Origin: Rubrivivax sp. | GTDB lineage: Bacteria > Pseudomonadota > Gammaproteobacteria > Burkholderiales > Burkholderiaceae_C | Assembly (NCBI GenBank): GCA_020248945.1 | Contig: JADCGQ010000008.1 | Location: forward strand, 62,001 to 126,000 | Direction: 5' to 3' | Length of the DNA stretch: 64,000 nucleotides | Part shown: piece after piece, positions 15,473-24,275 of the stretch | How positions within the stretch are numbered: position 1 is the first letter of the stretch | How the letters are laid out: each line of letters begins with the position of its first letter | Program-made: the position numbers and the translations under genes | Notes under the pieces: generated by a model | Told to the model about the DNA's origin: nothing | The model's input: the letters and a program-made list of their open reading frames with translations, nothing else | Database searches by the model: none

Positions 15473-17193
15473 GCGCCCCGTTCATGGCAGGAAAACTCCT
15501 CGTCGGCCTGACACTCGCCGCCGCCGCGGGCATCGTGCTCGCCGCCGGTGCCGACCTCGGCCAGGCCGAGAAGCAGGCCGTCAACTGGACGGCCATCGGC
15601 ATGTTCGGCGCGTTCGTCGCCTTCACGCTGTGGATCACCAAGTGGGCGGCAGCCAAGACCAAGAGCGCCGCCGACTTCTACACCGGGGGCGGTGGCATCA
15701 CCGGCTTCCAGAACGGCCTGGCGATCGCGGGCGACTACATGTCGGCGGCCTCGTTCCTGGGCATCAGCGCCGCGGTCATGGCCTCGGGCTTCGACGGCCT
15801 GATCTTCTCGATCGGCTTCCTCGTCGGCTGGCCGGTGGTCACCTTCCTGCTGGCCGAGCGGCTGCGCAACCTGGGCAAGTTCACCTTTGCCGACGTGGCG
15901 GCCTTCCGCTTCCAGCAGACGCCGGTGCGCATGTTCGCGGCCAGCGGCACGCTGGTGGTCGTGGCCTTCTACCTGATCGCGCAGATGGTGGGCGCGGGGC
16001 AGCTGATCAAGCTGCTGTTCGGCCTGGAGTACTGGATCGCGGTCGTCATCGTCGGCGGCCTGATGATGGTCTACGTGCTCTTCGGCGGCATGACGGCCAC
16101 GACCTGGGTGCAGATCATCAAGGCCATCATGCTGCTGGGCGGCGCCACCTTCATGGCCGTCATGGTGATGGCGCAGTTCGGCTTCAGCCCCGAGGCCATG
16201 TTCGCCAAGGCGGTGGAGATCAAGACCGGCATCGCCGCCAGCGCCGGCAAGAGCCCTGAGGAGGCGGCCAAGGCGGGCTTCTCCATCATGGGGCCGGGTG
16301 GCTTCGTGAAGGACCCGATCAGCGCCATCAGCTTCGGCATGGCACTGATGTTCGGCACCGCCGGCTTGCCGCACATCCTGATGCGCTTCTTCACCGTGCC
16401 CAACGCCAAGGAAGCGCGCAAGTCGGTGCTGTGGGCCACCACGTGGATCGGCTACTTCTACATCCTCACCTTCATCATCGGCTTCGGCGCCATCACCTTC
16501 GTGCTGACGAACCCGCAGTTCCTCGATGCCAAGGGCGGGCTGCTGGGCGGCAACAACATGGCCGCCATCCACCTCGCCAACGCGGTGGGCGGCAACGTGT
16601 TCCTGGGCTTCATCAGCGCGGTGGCCTTCGCCACCATCCTGGCGGTGGTGGCCGGCCTCACGCTCAGCGGCGCCAGCGCGGTGAGCCACGACCTCTACGC
16701 CACGGTCATCAAGGGCGGCAAGGCCGATGCGAAGGCCGAGCTGCGGGTGTCGAAGATCACGACGCTGTGCCTGGGCATCATCGCCGTGCTGCTGGGCATC
16801 GCCTTCGAGAAGCAGAACATCGCCTTCATGGTGAGCCTGGCCTTCGCCATCGCGGCCAGTGCCAACTTCCCGGTGCTCCTGATGAGCGTGCTGTGGAAGG
16901 GCTGCACCACCAAGGGCGTGGTGATCGGGGGCTTCCTCGGCCTCGTCAGCTCGGTGGCACTCACCATCGTGTCGCCGGCGGTCTGGGAAGTGACGCTGGG
17001 CAACCCCAAGGGCAGCGCCTGGTTCCCGTACGCCAGCCCGGCCCTGTTCAGCATGACCATCGGCTTCGTCGGCATCTGGCTGTTCAGCGTGCTCGACGGC
17101 AGCAAGCGCGCGCAGGTCGACAAGGCCGGCTTCCTGGCCCAGCAGGTGCGGTCGGAGACCGGCATCGGCGCCTCGGGGGCTTCGGGCCACTGA
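15469..17193 (+). CDS. actP: Cation/acetate symporter ActP
   Basis: Sodium:solute symporter family transporter importing acetate and related short-chain carboxylates. The 574-residue protein is almost entirely hydrophobic, with the ActP start of the core [20 protein letters not shown], then [19 protein letters not shown], the Na+-site region [20 protein letters not shown], and [23 protein letters not shown] at 15469 is preferred over ATG at 15484 because AAGGGA lies 8 bases upstream and the start overlaps the DUF485 stop. Length matches E. coli ActP plus the usual extracellular insertion. The following gap has two hairpins. Confidence 0.95.
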   Translation: MSAPFMAGKLLVGLTLAAAAGIVLAAGADLGQAEKQAVNWTAIGMFGAFVAFTLWITKWAAAKTKSAADFYTGGGGITGFQNGLAIAGDYMSAASFLGISAAVMASGFDGLIFSIGFLVGWPVVTFLLAERLRNLGKFTFADVAAFRFQQTPVRMFAASGTLVVVAFYLIAQMVGAGQLIKLLFGLEYWIAVVIVGGLMMVYVLFGGMTATTWVQIIKAIMLLGGATFMAVMVMAQFGFSPEAMFAKAVEIKTGIAASAGKSPEEAAKAGFSIMGPGGFVKDPISAISFGMALMFGTAGLPHILMRFFTVPNAKEARKSVLWATTWIGYFYILTFIIGFGAITFVLTNPQFLDAKGGLLGGNNMAAIHLANAVGGNVFLGFISAVAFATILAVVAGLTLSGASAVSHDLYATVIKGGKADAKAELRVSKITTLCLGIIAVLLGIAFEKQNIAFMVSLAFAIAASANFPVLLMSVLWKGCTTKGVVIGGFLGLVSSVALTIVSPAVWEVTLGNPKGSAWFPYASPALFSMTIGFVGIWLFSVLDGSKRAQVDKAGFLAQQVRSETGIGASGASGH

Positions 17194-17208
17194 GCGGCGT
17201 GTGAGCAA

Positions 17209-17261
17209 AGGCTGATCCGGATCAGCCTCGTCTTCAAGGCCGCAGGCGACAGTCTGCGGCC
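17209..17261. repeat. Two intercistronic palindromes after actP
   Basis: AGGCTGATCCGGATCAGCCT (17209-17228) is a 20-bp perfect palindrome. Nine bases later GGCCGCAG (17238-17245) pairs with CTGCGGCC (17254-17261) across an 8-base loop. Both lie in the 92-base gap between actP and the DUF294 gene. They could attenuate or protect the actP message so that symporter and signalling genes are expressed at different levels; neither is followed by a T-run. Confidence 0.6.
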
Positions 17262-17285
17262 CTCTGTCATGGCAGGCCGACACCG

Positions 17286-18719
17286 ATGCTGTCCCAAGAC
17301 CCGCAGCGCGAGCTGCTCACGCTGGTCACCGCGCGGGTGCGCGACGCCTTCCTGCGCAAGCCGCATTACGTGGACGGCGCCACCGACCTGGTGAGCCTGT
17401 GCCGCGATCTGTCGCAGCGCGGCCTCACGCAGGCGCTGGTGCGCGACGTGGCCGCCGACGGCAGCGAGCGCCTGGGCATTTTCACCACCACCGACCTGCG
17501 CGACGCGCTGCTGCGCGAGCAGCCGCCGCACGCGCTGGCGGTGCGTGAGGTGGCGCGCTTCGGGCTCGTGGCGGTGGACATGGACGCCGATCTGTTCGAG
17601 GCGTTGTGGCGCATGGTCAAGCACCGCGTGCACCGGCTCGTCGTCACCGATGCGGCCGGGGCGGTGGTGGGCGTGCTGGGCCAACTCGACCTCGTCAGCC
17701 TGGTGGCCAACCACTCGCACATCGCGGCGCTGCAGATCGACGAGGCCGCCACGCTGGCCGAGCTGCGCGAGGCCGCGCGCCGCATCGATGCGATGGTGGC
17801 GCTGTTGCACGGCGGTGGCGTGCGCGTGGAGCGCATCGCCTCGCTGGTGAGCGAGTTGAACAGCCGCCTGCTCGCGCGCCTGTGGCAGCTGCTGGCGCCG
17901 CCCGAGCTGGTGGCCACGAGTTGCCTGGTGGTGCTGGGCAGCGAGGGCCGTGGCGAGCAGATCCTGAAGACCGACCAGGACAACGCGCTCATCCTGGCCG
18001 ATGCCGGCATGCCGCTGTCCGAGCCCGAGCTGGCCGCCGTGGCGCGCAGCTTCAGCGACGCGCTGGCCGCGCTCGGCTGGCCGCCCTGCCCGGGCGACGT
18101 GATGCTGACCAACCCGCTGTGGCGCCAGACGCAGACCCAGTGGACGCACACGTTGCACGGCTGGGTGCGCGGCGAAGGCGGCCCCGACGGCGTGATGAAC
18201 CTGGCGATGTTCGCCGACGCCACCGCGGTGGCCGGTGACGCGGCGCTGCTGCACACGCTGCGCGAGCGGCTGCAGCCGCTGGTGCAGGGGCACGACACGG
18301 GGCTCGCGCGTTTTGCCGCGGCCGCCGACCAGTTTGCCGAGCCGGGCAACTGGCTCACGCGGCTGGCCCACCGCCACGACGACGACCCGGTGGACCTGAA
18401 GAAGCTCGGCACCTTCCCGCTGGTGCACGGCGCGCGTGCGCTGGCGCTGCAGGCCGGCATCACCGACACCGGCACGGTGGCCAGGCTGGCGGCGCTGGCC
18501 GCGGCCGGCCGGCTGGACGCCGCCTTCGTGCGCGACCTCACCGATGCGCTGCACTGGTTCATGGGCCAGCGCCTGGCGCACGGCCTGGCGGGTGATGCCG
18601 CCCCGCTGCGGCCGGCCACGCTGGGCACGCTGGACCGCGAGGCGCTGCAGGACGCGCTGGCCATCGTGCGCCGCTTCCGGGCGCATCTGCGGCAGCACTT
18701 CCACTTCGACACGCTGTGA
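17286..18719 (+). CDS. CBS-domain / DUF294 nucleotidyltransferase-like signalling protein
   Basis: A 477-residue cytoplasmic protein. Residues about 15-150 form a CBS pair (GIFTTTDLRDALL and VGVLGQLDLVSLVANH close each repeat). Residues about 215-240 contain GSEGRGEQILKTDQDNALIL, the GSxGRxEQ-TDQDN nucleotidyltransferase signature of DUF294. The C-terminal third is the helical DUF294_C domain. Relatives such as GlnD-like signalling proteins often have an N-terminal cyclic-nucleotide domain; it is absent here. CBS pairs bind adenosyl ligands, so the protein may read energy charge and modify a partner. Its target is unknown. DUF294/CBS genes recur beside actP genes in other proteobacteria. Confidence 0.88.
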   Translation: MLSQDPQRELLTLVTARVRDAFLRKPHYVDGATDLVSLCRDLSQRGLTQALVRDVAADGSERLGIFTTTDLRDALLREQPPHALAVREVARFGLVAVDMDADLFEALWRMVKHRVHRLVVTDAAGAVVGVLGQLDLVSLVANHSHIAALQIDEAATLAELREAARRIDAMVALLHGGGVRVERIASLVSELNSRLLARLWQLLAPPELVATSCLVVLGSEGRGEQILKTDQDNALILADAGMPLSEPELAAVARSFSDALAALGWPPCPGDVMLTNPLWRQTQTQWTHTLHGWVRGEGGPDGVMNLAMFADATAVAGDAALLHTLRERLQPLVQGHDTGLARFAAAADQFAEPGNWLTRLAHRHDDDPVDLKKLGTFPLVHGARALALQAGITDTGTVARLAALAAAGRLDAAFVRDLTDALHWFMGQRLAHGLAGDAAPLRPATLGTLDREALQDALAIVRRFRAHLRQHFHFDTL

Positions 18720-18725
18720 CCGGCC

Positions 18726-18995
18726 ATGTCCGCACCGCCACCCGTTCGCCCTGAGCCTGTCGAAGGGCCGTCCTGGCCGTTCCCGTACACGGCGCTGCAG
18801 GCCCAGCGGCTGCTGGCACTGGTGCTGCTGGCCTCGGCCTTGTTCCTGTTGCCGCCGCTGATGCCCTGGCTGCAGGGCGGGCCGCTGTGGGGCTGGCCGC
18901 GCTGGGCCTGGGCGCTGTTCGGCCTGTGGGCGCTGCTGATTGCCGTTCTCGCCTGGCTGGTGGAGCGCGCCGCCGACCGCATCGAGCCGCCTTGA
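18726..18995 (+). CDS. Small two-segment membrane protein with repeat-derived N-terminus
   Basis: An 89-residue protein with two hydrophobic segments (LLALVLLASALFLLPPLMPW and WAWALFGLWALLIAVLAWLV) and a short charged end. It resembles, in size and layout only, the small subunits that accompany sodium:solute symporters. Its first residues VRPEPVEG are encoded by a copy of the dispersed repeat at 18742-18768. It begins 6 bases after the DUF294 stop, and its TGA overlaps the kinase ATG (TGATG). Conservation of the overlap argues that it is real; function is unknown, perhaps a partner of the symporter-like kinase domain. Confidence 0.65.
   Translation: MSAPPPVRPEPVEGPSWPFPYTALQAQRLLALVLLASALFLLPPLMPWLQGGPLWGWPRWAWALFGLWALLIAVLAWLVERAADRIEPP
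18742..18768 (+). repeat. VRPEPVEG-type dispersed palindromic repeat, single copy
   Basis: CCGTTCGCCCTGAGCCTGTCGAAGGGC is one arm of the dispersed repeat that reads VRPEPVEG in this frame and TTCGACAGGCTCAGGGCGAAC on the other strand. It lies inside the 5' end of the small membrane protein gene. Related copies occur at 49439-49540 inside uvrA. Confidence 0.8.
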
Positions 18996-21610
18996 TGAGC
19001 CCGGCCGCGACCCTGCCCCTGCCGCTGGTGCTGGCCGCCTCGCTGGCCTGGCTGGGTGCGCTGCTGGCAGTGGCCGCGTGGGCCGAGAAGCGCGCCGCGG
19101 CCGGCCGCAGCGTCGTCGCCAGCAGCACGGTCTACGCCCTGAGCCTGGCGGTGTACTGCACGGCCTGGACGTATTTCGGCAGCGTCGGCCGCGCGGCGGC
19201 CGGTGGCCCGGCCTTCCTCGCCATCTACCTGGGGCCGACGCTGGCCATGGGCCTGTCCTGGCTGGTGCTGCGCAAGATCGTGCGCATCGCGCGCGAGCAG
19301 CGGCTCACGAGCATCGCCGACTTCATCGCCAGCCGCCACGGCCACAGCCGCGCGCTGGCGGCGCTGGTCAGCCTGGTGGCGCTGGTGGGTGTGGTGCCGT
19401 ACGTGGCGCTGCAGCTCAAGGCCATCGCGCATGGCGTGGTGATGCTGGCGGGCGTGCAGGTGAGCGAGGGCCTGATCGCCGCCGTGGCCGCGCTGCTGCT
19501 GGCGGCCTTCACCATCGCCTTCGGCACGCGGCAGATCGATGCGCGCGAGCGCCACGAGGGCCTGGTGGCCGCCGTCGCTGCCGAGGCGGTGTTCAAGCTG
19601 CTGGCCTTCGTCGCCGTGGGTGTGTTCGTGTGCTGGGGCTTGTTCGACGGCCCGGGCGACATCGCGGCGCGCGTGGCGGCCGATGCCGGCCTGGCGGCAC
19701 GGCTGATGCCGGCCGGCGGCGCCTCGGGCTTCGACTTCGCCGGCTGGACGGCGCTGCTGCTGCTGGCCGGCTTGTCGGTGCTGCTGCTGCCGCGGCAGTT
19801 CCAGGTGGCGGTGGTGGAAAACGTCGACGAGCGCCACATCCGCCGCGCCAGCTGGCTCTTCCCGGCCTACCTGCTGGCCATCAACCTCTTCGTGCTGCCC
19901 ATCGCCTGGGGCGGGCTGCTGCTGCTGGGGCCGCAGGCCGATGCGGACAGCTTCGTGCTGGCGCTGCCGCTGCAGGCCGGGCTGCCGGCGCTGGCGCTGC
20001 TGGCCTACCTGGGCGGCCTGTCGGCGGCCACCGGCATGGTGGTGGTGGAGGCCATCGCGGTGGGCACGATGGTCAGCAACGACCTCGTGCTGCCGGCGCT
20101 GCTGCGTCGTGGTGCCGGCGCGGGCCTGGCGGCACGGCTGCTGCTCGTGCGCCGCGCCGCCATCGTCGCGCTGCTGGCGCTGGGCTGGCTGTACCTGCAG
20201 CTGGCTGGCGAATCGCGCTCGCTGGTGAGCATCGGCCTCGTCAGCTTTGCCGCGGTGGCGCAGTTCGCGCCCGCGCTGCTGCTGGGGCTGTACTGGCAGG
20301 GCGGCACGAAGGCCGGTGCGCTGGCCGGGCTGGCCGCGGGCGCCGTGCTGTGGGCCTGGCTGCTGCTGGGGCCCGCGTTGGCCGGCTCGGGTGGCGTGCC
20401 GCTGGCCGAGGGCCTGTTCTGGAGCCTGGGTGCCAACCTCGTGCTCTACGTCGGCGTCTCGTTGTGGAAGCCGCCCCAGGGAGCCGAGGCGGCGCAGGCG
20501 CTGCGTTTCGTCGGCGCGCTCGAGCCCGGCGCCGCCGAGCGCGTGTTCTGGCGCGGCCGCGTGCGGCCCGGCACGCCGGCGGCCCTGGCGGCCCTGCTCG
20601 AGCGCGTGCTCGGCCCGGGCCGCGGTGCGGCGCTGGCCACCGCGGGCGAGGCGCCGGCCACGCCGCAGCAGCTGCAGCAGGCCGAGGCGCTGCTGGCCGG
20701 CGCCGTGGGCGCCGCCACCGCGCGCGCCCTGGTGGCCACGGCCGCCGAGGCCGAGCCGCTCGGCGCCGCCGACGTGCTGCGCCTGGCCGACGAGGCGGGC
20801 GCGCTGCACCAGCGCAACCAGCAGCTCGAAAGCCTCGACCGCCTGAAGGACGACTTCATGAGCAGCGTCACGCACGAGCTGCGCACGCCGCTGACCAGCA
20901 TCCGCGCCCTGGGCGAGCTGATGCGCGACGCGCCCGACATGCCGGCGGCGCAGCGCCAGCGCTTCGTCGGCATCGTCGTCGACGAAAGCGAGCGCCTGTC
21001 GCGTCTGGTGAACCAGGTGCTGGACCTGGCCAAGATCGAAAGCGGCAACGCCGATTGGCAGCCCGAGCGGCTGGACGCGGTGCCGCTGCTGGCGCGCGCC
21101 GTGCGGGCCACCGACGGCCTGTTCCGCAGCCGCGGCGCCGAGGTGCGCATCGAGTCGCCGCCCGCCGCGCCACCCGTGCACGCCGACGCCGACCGGCTGC
21201 TGCAGGTGCTGATCAACCTGCTGGCCAACGCGGCGCGCTTCGTGCCGGCGGGCCAGGGCCGTGTCGTGCTGGCGCTGGCCGTCCGCGCCGGAAAGCTGAC
21301 GATCGAAGTGAGCGACAACGGGCCCGGCGTGCCCGAGGCCGACCAGGCGCATGTCTTCGAGAAGTTCCGCCAGGGTGGCGACACGCGCCAGCGCAGCGGC
21401 GGCACGGGCCTGGGCCTGCCGATCAGCCGCCGCATCGTCGAGCACTTCGGCGGCCGGCTCTGGCTGCGCAGCCGGCCGGGCGAAGGCGCCACCTTCGGCA
21501 TCGAGCTGCCGCTGGCCGAGCCAGCGCGCGCACAACAGGGCACACAACCCGGCACCCAACCCGGCGACGACCGGGACCCAGCAGACCCCCGACAGGAGAC
21601 GACCCCATGA
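18995..21610 (+). CDS. Sensor histidine kinase with N-terminal sodium:solute symporter domain (CbrA/CrbS-like)
   Basis: An 871-residue membrane sensor. Residues 1 to about 515 are a symporter-type domain (STVYALSLAVYCTAWTYFGS, TSIADFIASRHGHSRALAAL). Then come a linker and a complete kinase core: HELRTPL with phosphoacceptor His627, an N-box around Asn741 in LINLLANAARF, EVSDNGPGVP, and GGTGLGLPISRRIVEHFGG. CbrA and CrbS/MxtR kinases share this fusion and govern acetate or amino acid use in gammaproteobacteria, so sensing of acetate or its import is the natural inference. It lies in one coupled string with the receiver and exonuclease-fusion genes. The start ATG overlaps the previous TGA. Confidence 0.9.
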   Translation: MSPAATLPLPLVLAASLAWLGALLAVAAWAEKRAAAGRSVVASSTVYALSLAVYCTAWTYFGSVGRAAAGGPAFLAIYLGPTLAMGLSWLVLRKIVRIAREQRLTSIADFIASRHGHSRALAALVSLVALVGVVPYVALQLKAIAHGVVMLAGVQVSEGLIAAVAALLLAAFTIAFGTRQIDARERHEGLVAAVAAEAVFKLLAFVAVGVFVCWGLFDGPGDIAARVAADAGLAARLMPAGGASGFDFAGWTALLLLAGLSVLLLPRQFQVAVVENVDERHIRRASWLFPAYLLAINLFVLPIAWGGLLLLGPQADADSFVLALPLQAGLPALALLAYLGGLSAATGMVVVEAIAVGTMVSNDLVLPALLRRGAGAGLAARLLLVRRAAIVALLALGWLYLQLAGESRSLVSIGLVSFAAVAQFAPALLLGLYWQGGTKAGALAGLAAGAVLWAWLLLGPALAGSGGVPLAEGLFWSLGANLVLYVGVSLWKPPQGAEAAQALRFVGALEPGAAERVFWRGRVRPGTPAALAALLERVLGPGRGAALATAGEAPATPQQLQQAEALLAGAVGAATARALVATAAEAEPLGAADVLRLADEAGALHQRNQQLESLDRLKDDFMSSVTHELRTPLTSIRALGELMRDAPDMPAAQRQRFVGIVVDESERLSRLVNQVLDLAKIESGNADWQPERLDAVPLLARAVRATDGLFRSRGAEVRIESPPAAPPVHADADRLLQVLINLLANAARFVPAGQGRVVLALAVRAGKLTIEVSDNGPGVPEADQAHVFEKFRQGGDTRQRSGGTGLGLPISRRIVEHFGGRLWLRSRPGEGATFGIELPLAEPARAQQGTQPGTQPGDDRDPADPRQETTP

Positions 21611-21978
21611 CGACGCACACCGTGCTCATCGCCGACGACGAGCCCAACATCCTCGTCAGCCTGGAGTTCCTGATGCAGCGCGAGGGCCACCACGTGCTGC
21701 TGGCGCGCGACGGCGACGAGGCGCTGGCGCTGTGGCGCACGCACCGGCCCGCGCTGCTGCTGCTGGACGTGATGATGCCGGGCAAGACCGGTTTCGAGGT
21801 CTGCCAGGCCGTGCGGGCCGACGATGCCGGCGCGCAGACGAAGATCCTGCTGCTCACTGCCAAGGGCCGCGACACCGACGTGGCCCAGGGCCTGGGCGTG
21901 GGCGCCGACGGCTACATGACCAAGCCCTTCTCGACCCAGGAGCTCGCGGCGCGTGTGCGCGAGCTGCTCGTGTCATGA
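21607..21978 (+). CDS. Receiver-only response regulator
   Basis: A 123-residue single receiver domain with all active residues: acidic pair in LIADDEPNI (Asp10, Asp11), phosphoacceptor Asp54 in LLLLDVMMPGK, Thr84 in LLLTAKG, and Lys106 in YMTKPFS. There is no output domain. The ATG overlaps the kinase stop (ATGA), and the stop overlaps the exonuclease-fusion start, so it almost certainly receives phosphate from the kinase at 18995. Its output must be through protein contact, possibly with the neighbouring fusion protein, or it may act as a phosphate sink. CrbR/ErdR partners in other species carry a LuxR-type DNA-binding domain, which is absent here. Confidence 0.93.
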   Translation: MTTHTVLIADDEPNILVSLEFLMQREGHHVLLARDGDEALALWRTHRPALLLLDVMMPGKTGFEVCQAVRADDAGAQTKILLLTAKGRDTDVAQGLGVGADGYMTKPFSTQELAARVRELLVS

Positions 21979-24200
21979 CCGCGCCGCTCGACCGCGCCAG
22001 CGTCGCCGCCGCGCTGGCCCCCGGCGCGCTGCTGGCGGCCGTGCTGCTGGGCGCGGCTGTGCTGCTGGGCGCCACGCTGGCACCGGCCGAGCGGGGCACC
22101 GCCTGGGCCTTGCTGGAGCCGCGCCTGGCGCTCGTCTTCCTGCTGTGGCTGGTGGCCTCGCTCGCGGCCGGCTCGGCGGCGCGGCGCCTGTGGCTGCGCC
22201 ATGGCTCGACGGCCGGCCGGCTGGCCGAGACGGTGCAGGTGCTGCGCCTGTCGCCGCCCGGCCGCCGGCTCGACGCCGAGGGCCAGCCCCGCGGCGCACG
22301 CGCGCTGGCCGAGGCCGTGAACGCGCTGCTGGCCGAGCGGGAAGAGCTGCTCGGCGCGATCGACCGCCGCGTCGCCGAAGCCGCCGACGGCATCGCGCAG
22401 GAGCGCAACCGCCTCGCGGCACTGATGGCCGAGCTGACGCAGAGCGTGGTGGTGTGCAACCTCGATGGCCGCGTGCTGCTGTTCAACGCCCGCGCGCGGC
22501 TGCAGTTCCGCGCGCTCGCCGAGGCCGCGGCCCACGCCTCGACGGACGCGCAGGGCACGCCGATCGGCGGCGCCGAACCGCTGGCGCTGGGCCGCAGCAT
22601 CTACGCCGCGCTCGACCGCCGGCTGGTGGCGCACGCGCTCGACTCGGTGCAGCAGCGCCTGGCCCGCGGCGCCGCCCATGCCGCCGCCACCTTCGTGACG
22701 GCCACGCGCGGCGGCCAGCTGCTGCGCGTGCAGCTGGCGCCGGTGCGGGCGCCGTCGGTGTCGGGTGCCGGCGCTGCGCTCGACGGCGTCGTGCTCGATG
22801 GCTTCGTGCTCATGCTCGACAACGTCACCCACGACCTCGGTGCCGAGTTGCAGCGCGACCAGGCGCTGCACCGCCTGGTCGAGGGCCAGCGCGCCGCCCT
22901 GGGCAACCTGCGCGCGGCGGTCGAACTGCTCGACGAGCCCGATCTGCCCGCCGCCACGCGCGAGCGCTTCTTCGGCGTGGTGCGCGACGAGATCGGCACG
23001 ATGACGAAGCGGCTGCACGAGGCCACCGCCAGCGGGCTGCAGCAGGCCCGCACGCGCTGGCCGCTGGACGACATGCTCGGCGCCGACCTCGTGGCCGCCG
23101 CCGCGCGCCGCATCGAGGCCGATGGCGGCCCGCGTGTGAACACGGCCGATGTCGATGGCACGCTGTGGCTGCGCGTCGACAGCTACTCGTTGCTGCAGGC
23201 GCTGTCGCACCTGGCCTCGCGGCTGGCGGGCGAGTACGGCATCGGCCGCATGGCTCTGCGGCTGTCAGCCGCTGCGCCAGCCGGCGACGGCAGGGTCTGG
23301 CTCGATCTCGTCTGGCCCGTGCAAGCCATGAGCACCGAAACGATCACGGCCTGGGAGAACGAGCCCATCGTCGCCGCTGGCGAGGCCACGCCCCTGAGCG
23401 TGCGCGACGTGCTCGGGCGCCACGGCGGCACCTTGTGGTTCGAGCGCGCACGCGCGCGCCAGGAGGCCTTCTTCCGCCTCTTGCTGCCGAGCGCCGGTGC
23501 GCCGGGCCAGCGGCACGAGCCCGCGCATGCCGACAGCCGCCCGGAGTTCTACGACTTCGAGCTCTTTCGCCACGGCAGCGCGGCCTCGGCCGGCTGGCTC
23601 GAGCGGCCGCTGGCCGAGCTCGCCTACACCGTGTTCGATTGCGAGACCACGGGCCTCTTGCCCGCCTCGGGCGACGAGATCATCCAGATCGGCGCCACCC
23701 GCGTGGTGGCGGGCAAGCTGCGGCGCGAGTCGGTGTTCGAGCAGCTGGTGGACCCGCAGCGCAGCGTGCCCGAGGCCGGCATCGCCATCCACGGCATCCG
23801 GCCCGAGCAGCTGGCGTGCCAGCCGCTCATCGGTGCCGTGCTGCCGGTGTTCCACGCCTTCGCCGCCGACACGGTGCTGGTGGCGCACAACGCCGCCTTC
23901 GACATGCGCTTCCTGCAGCTGAAGGAGGCCGCCACCGGCGTGCGTTTCGAGCAGCCGGTGCTCGACACCCTGCTGCTGTCGGCCGTGCTGCACCCTGAGC
24001 AGGACAGCCACCGCCTGGAGGCCATCGCCGAGCGCCTGGGCGTGCCGGTGCTCGGCCGCCACACGGCGCTGGGCGATGCGATGGTGACGGCCGAGGTCTT
24101 CGTGAAGATGCTGCCGCTGCTGCGCGAGCGCGGCCTGGTCACGCTCGGCCAGGTGCTCGAGGCCAGCCGCGCCACCTGGCTGGCGCGTGTGCAGTACTGA
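21975..24200 (+). CDS. Membrane/PAS/degenerate histidine kinase fused to a DnaQ-like 3'-5' exonuclease
   Basis: A 741-residue fusion. Two hydrophobic segments fill residues 1-70. A HAMP-like linker and coiled region follow, then a PAS-like domain (about 145-290). Residues about 295-520 align with a histidine kinase core but lack its active residues: the position of the phosphoacceptor His holds Val302 (LVEGQRAALGNLRAAVE), and the N-box reads LLQALSHLASRLA. Residues about 550-720 are a DEDDh exonuclease: VFDCETTG (Asp555, Glu557), GIAIHGIRPEQL, LVAHNAAFDMRFL and HTALGDAMVTAEVF. DnaQ-like genes beside actP/DUF294 are known elsewhere (from memory, in Pseudomonas). A membrane-tied nuclease controlled by the adjacent receiver is an inference. 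The start overlaps the receiver stop. Confidence 0.88.
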   Translation: MTAPLDRASVAAALAPGALLAAVLLGAAVLLGATLAPAERGTAWALLEPRLALVFLLWLVASLAAGSAARRLWLRHGSTAGRLAETVQVLRLSPPGRRLDAEGQPRGARALAEAVNALLAEREELLGAIDRRVAEAADGIAQERNRLAALMAELTQSVVVCNLDGRVLLFNARARLQFRALAEAAAHASTDAQGTPIGGAEPLALGRSIYAALDRRLVAHALDSVQQRLARGAAHAAATFVTATRGGQLLRVQLAPVRAPSVSGAGAALDGVVLDGFVLMLDNVTHDLGAELQRDQALHRLVEGQRAALGNLRAAVELLDEPDLPAATRERFFGVVRDEIGTMTKRLHEATASGLQQARTRWPLDDMLGADLVAAAARRIEADGGPRVNTADVDGTLWLRVDSYSLLQALSHLASRLAGEYGIGRMALRLSAAAPAGDGRVWLDLVWPVQAMSTETITAWENEPIVAAGEATPLSVRDVLGRHGGTLWFERARARQEAFFRLLLPSAGAPGQRHEPAHADSRPEFYDFELFRHGSAASAGWLERPLAELAYTVFDCETTGLLPASGDEIIQIGATRVVAGKLRRESVFEQLVDPQRSVPEAGIAIHGIRPEQLACQPLIGAVLPVFHAFAADTVLVAHNAAFDMRFLQLKEAATGVRFEQPVLDTLLLSAVLHPEQDSHRLEAIAERLGVPVLGRHTALGDAMVTAEVFVKMLPLLRERGLVTLGQVLEASRATWLARVQY

Positions 24201-24275
24201 GCCCAGATCGGGCGGTTCGCAGCCCCTGATCGCGAGAGTGGTCAGCACTGACGTGCTGCTGGGCCGCTCAGGCTC

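Noticed and set aside
17366..21559. A 1397-residue antisense frame across the DUF294 and kinase genes
   Set aside because: It covers several clearly identified plus-strand genes, is low-complexity (Gln/Arg/His-rich) and has no family features.
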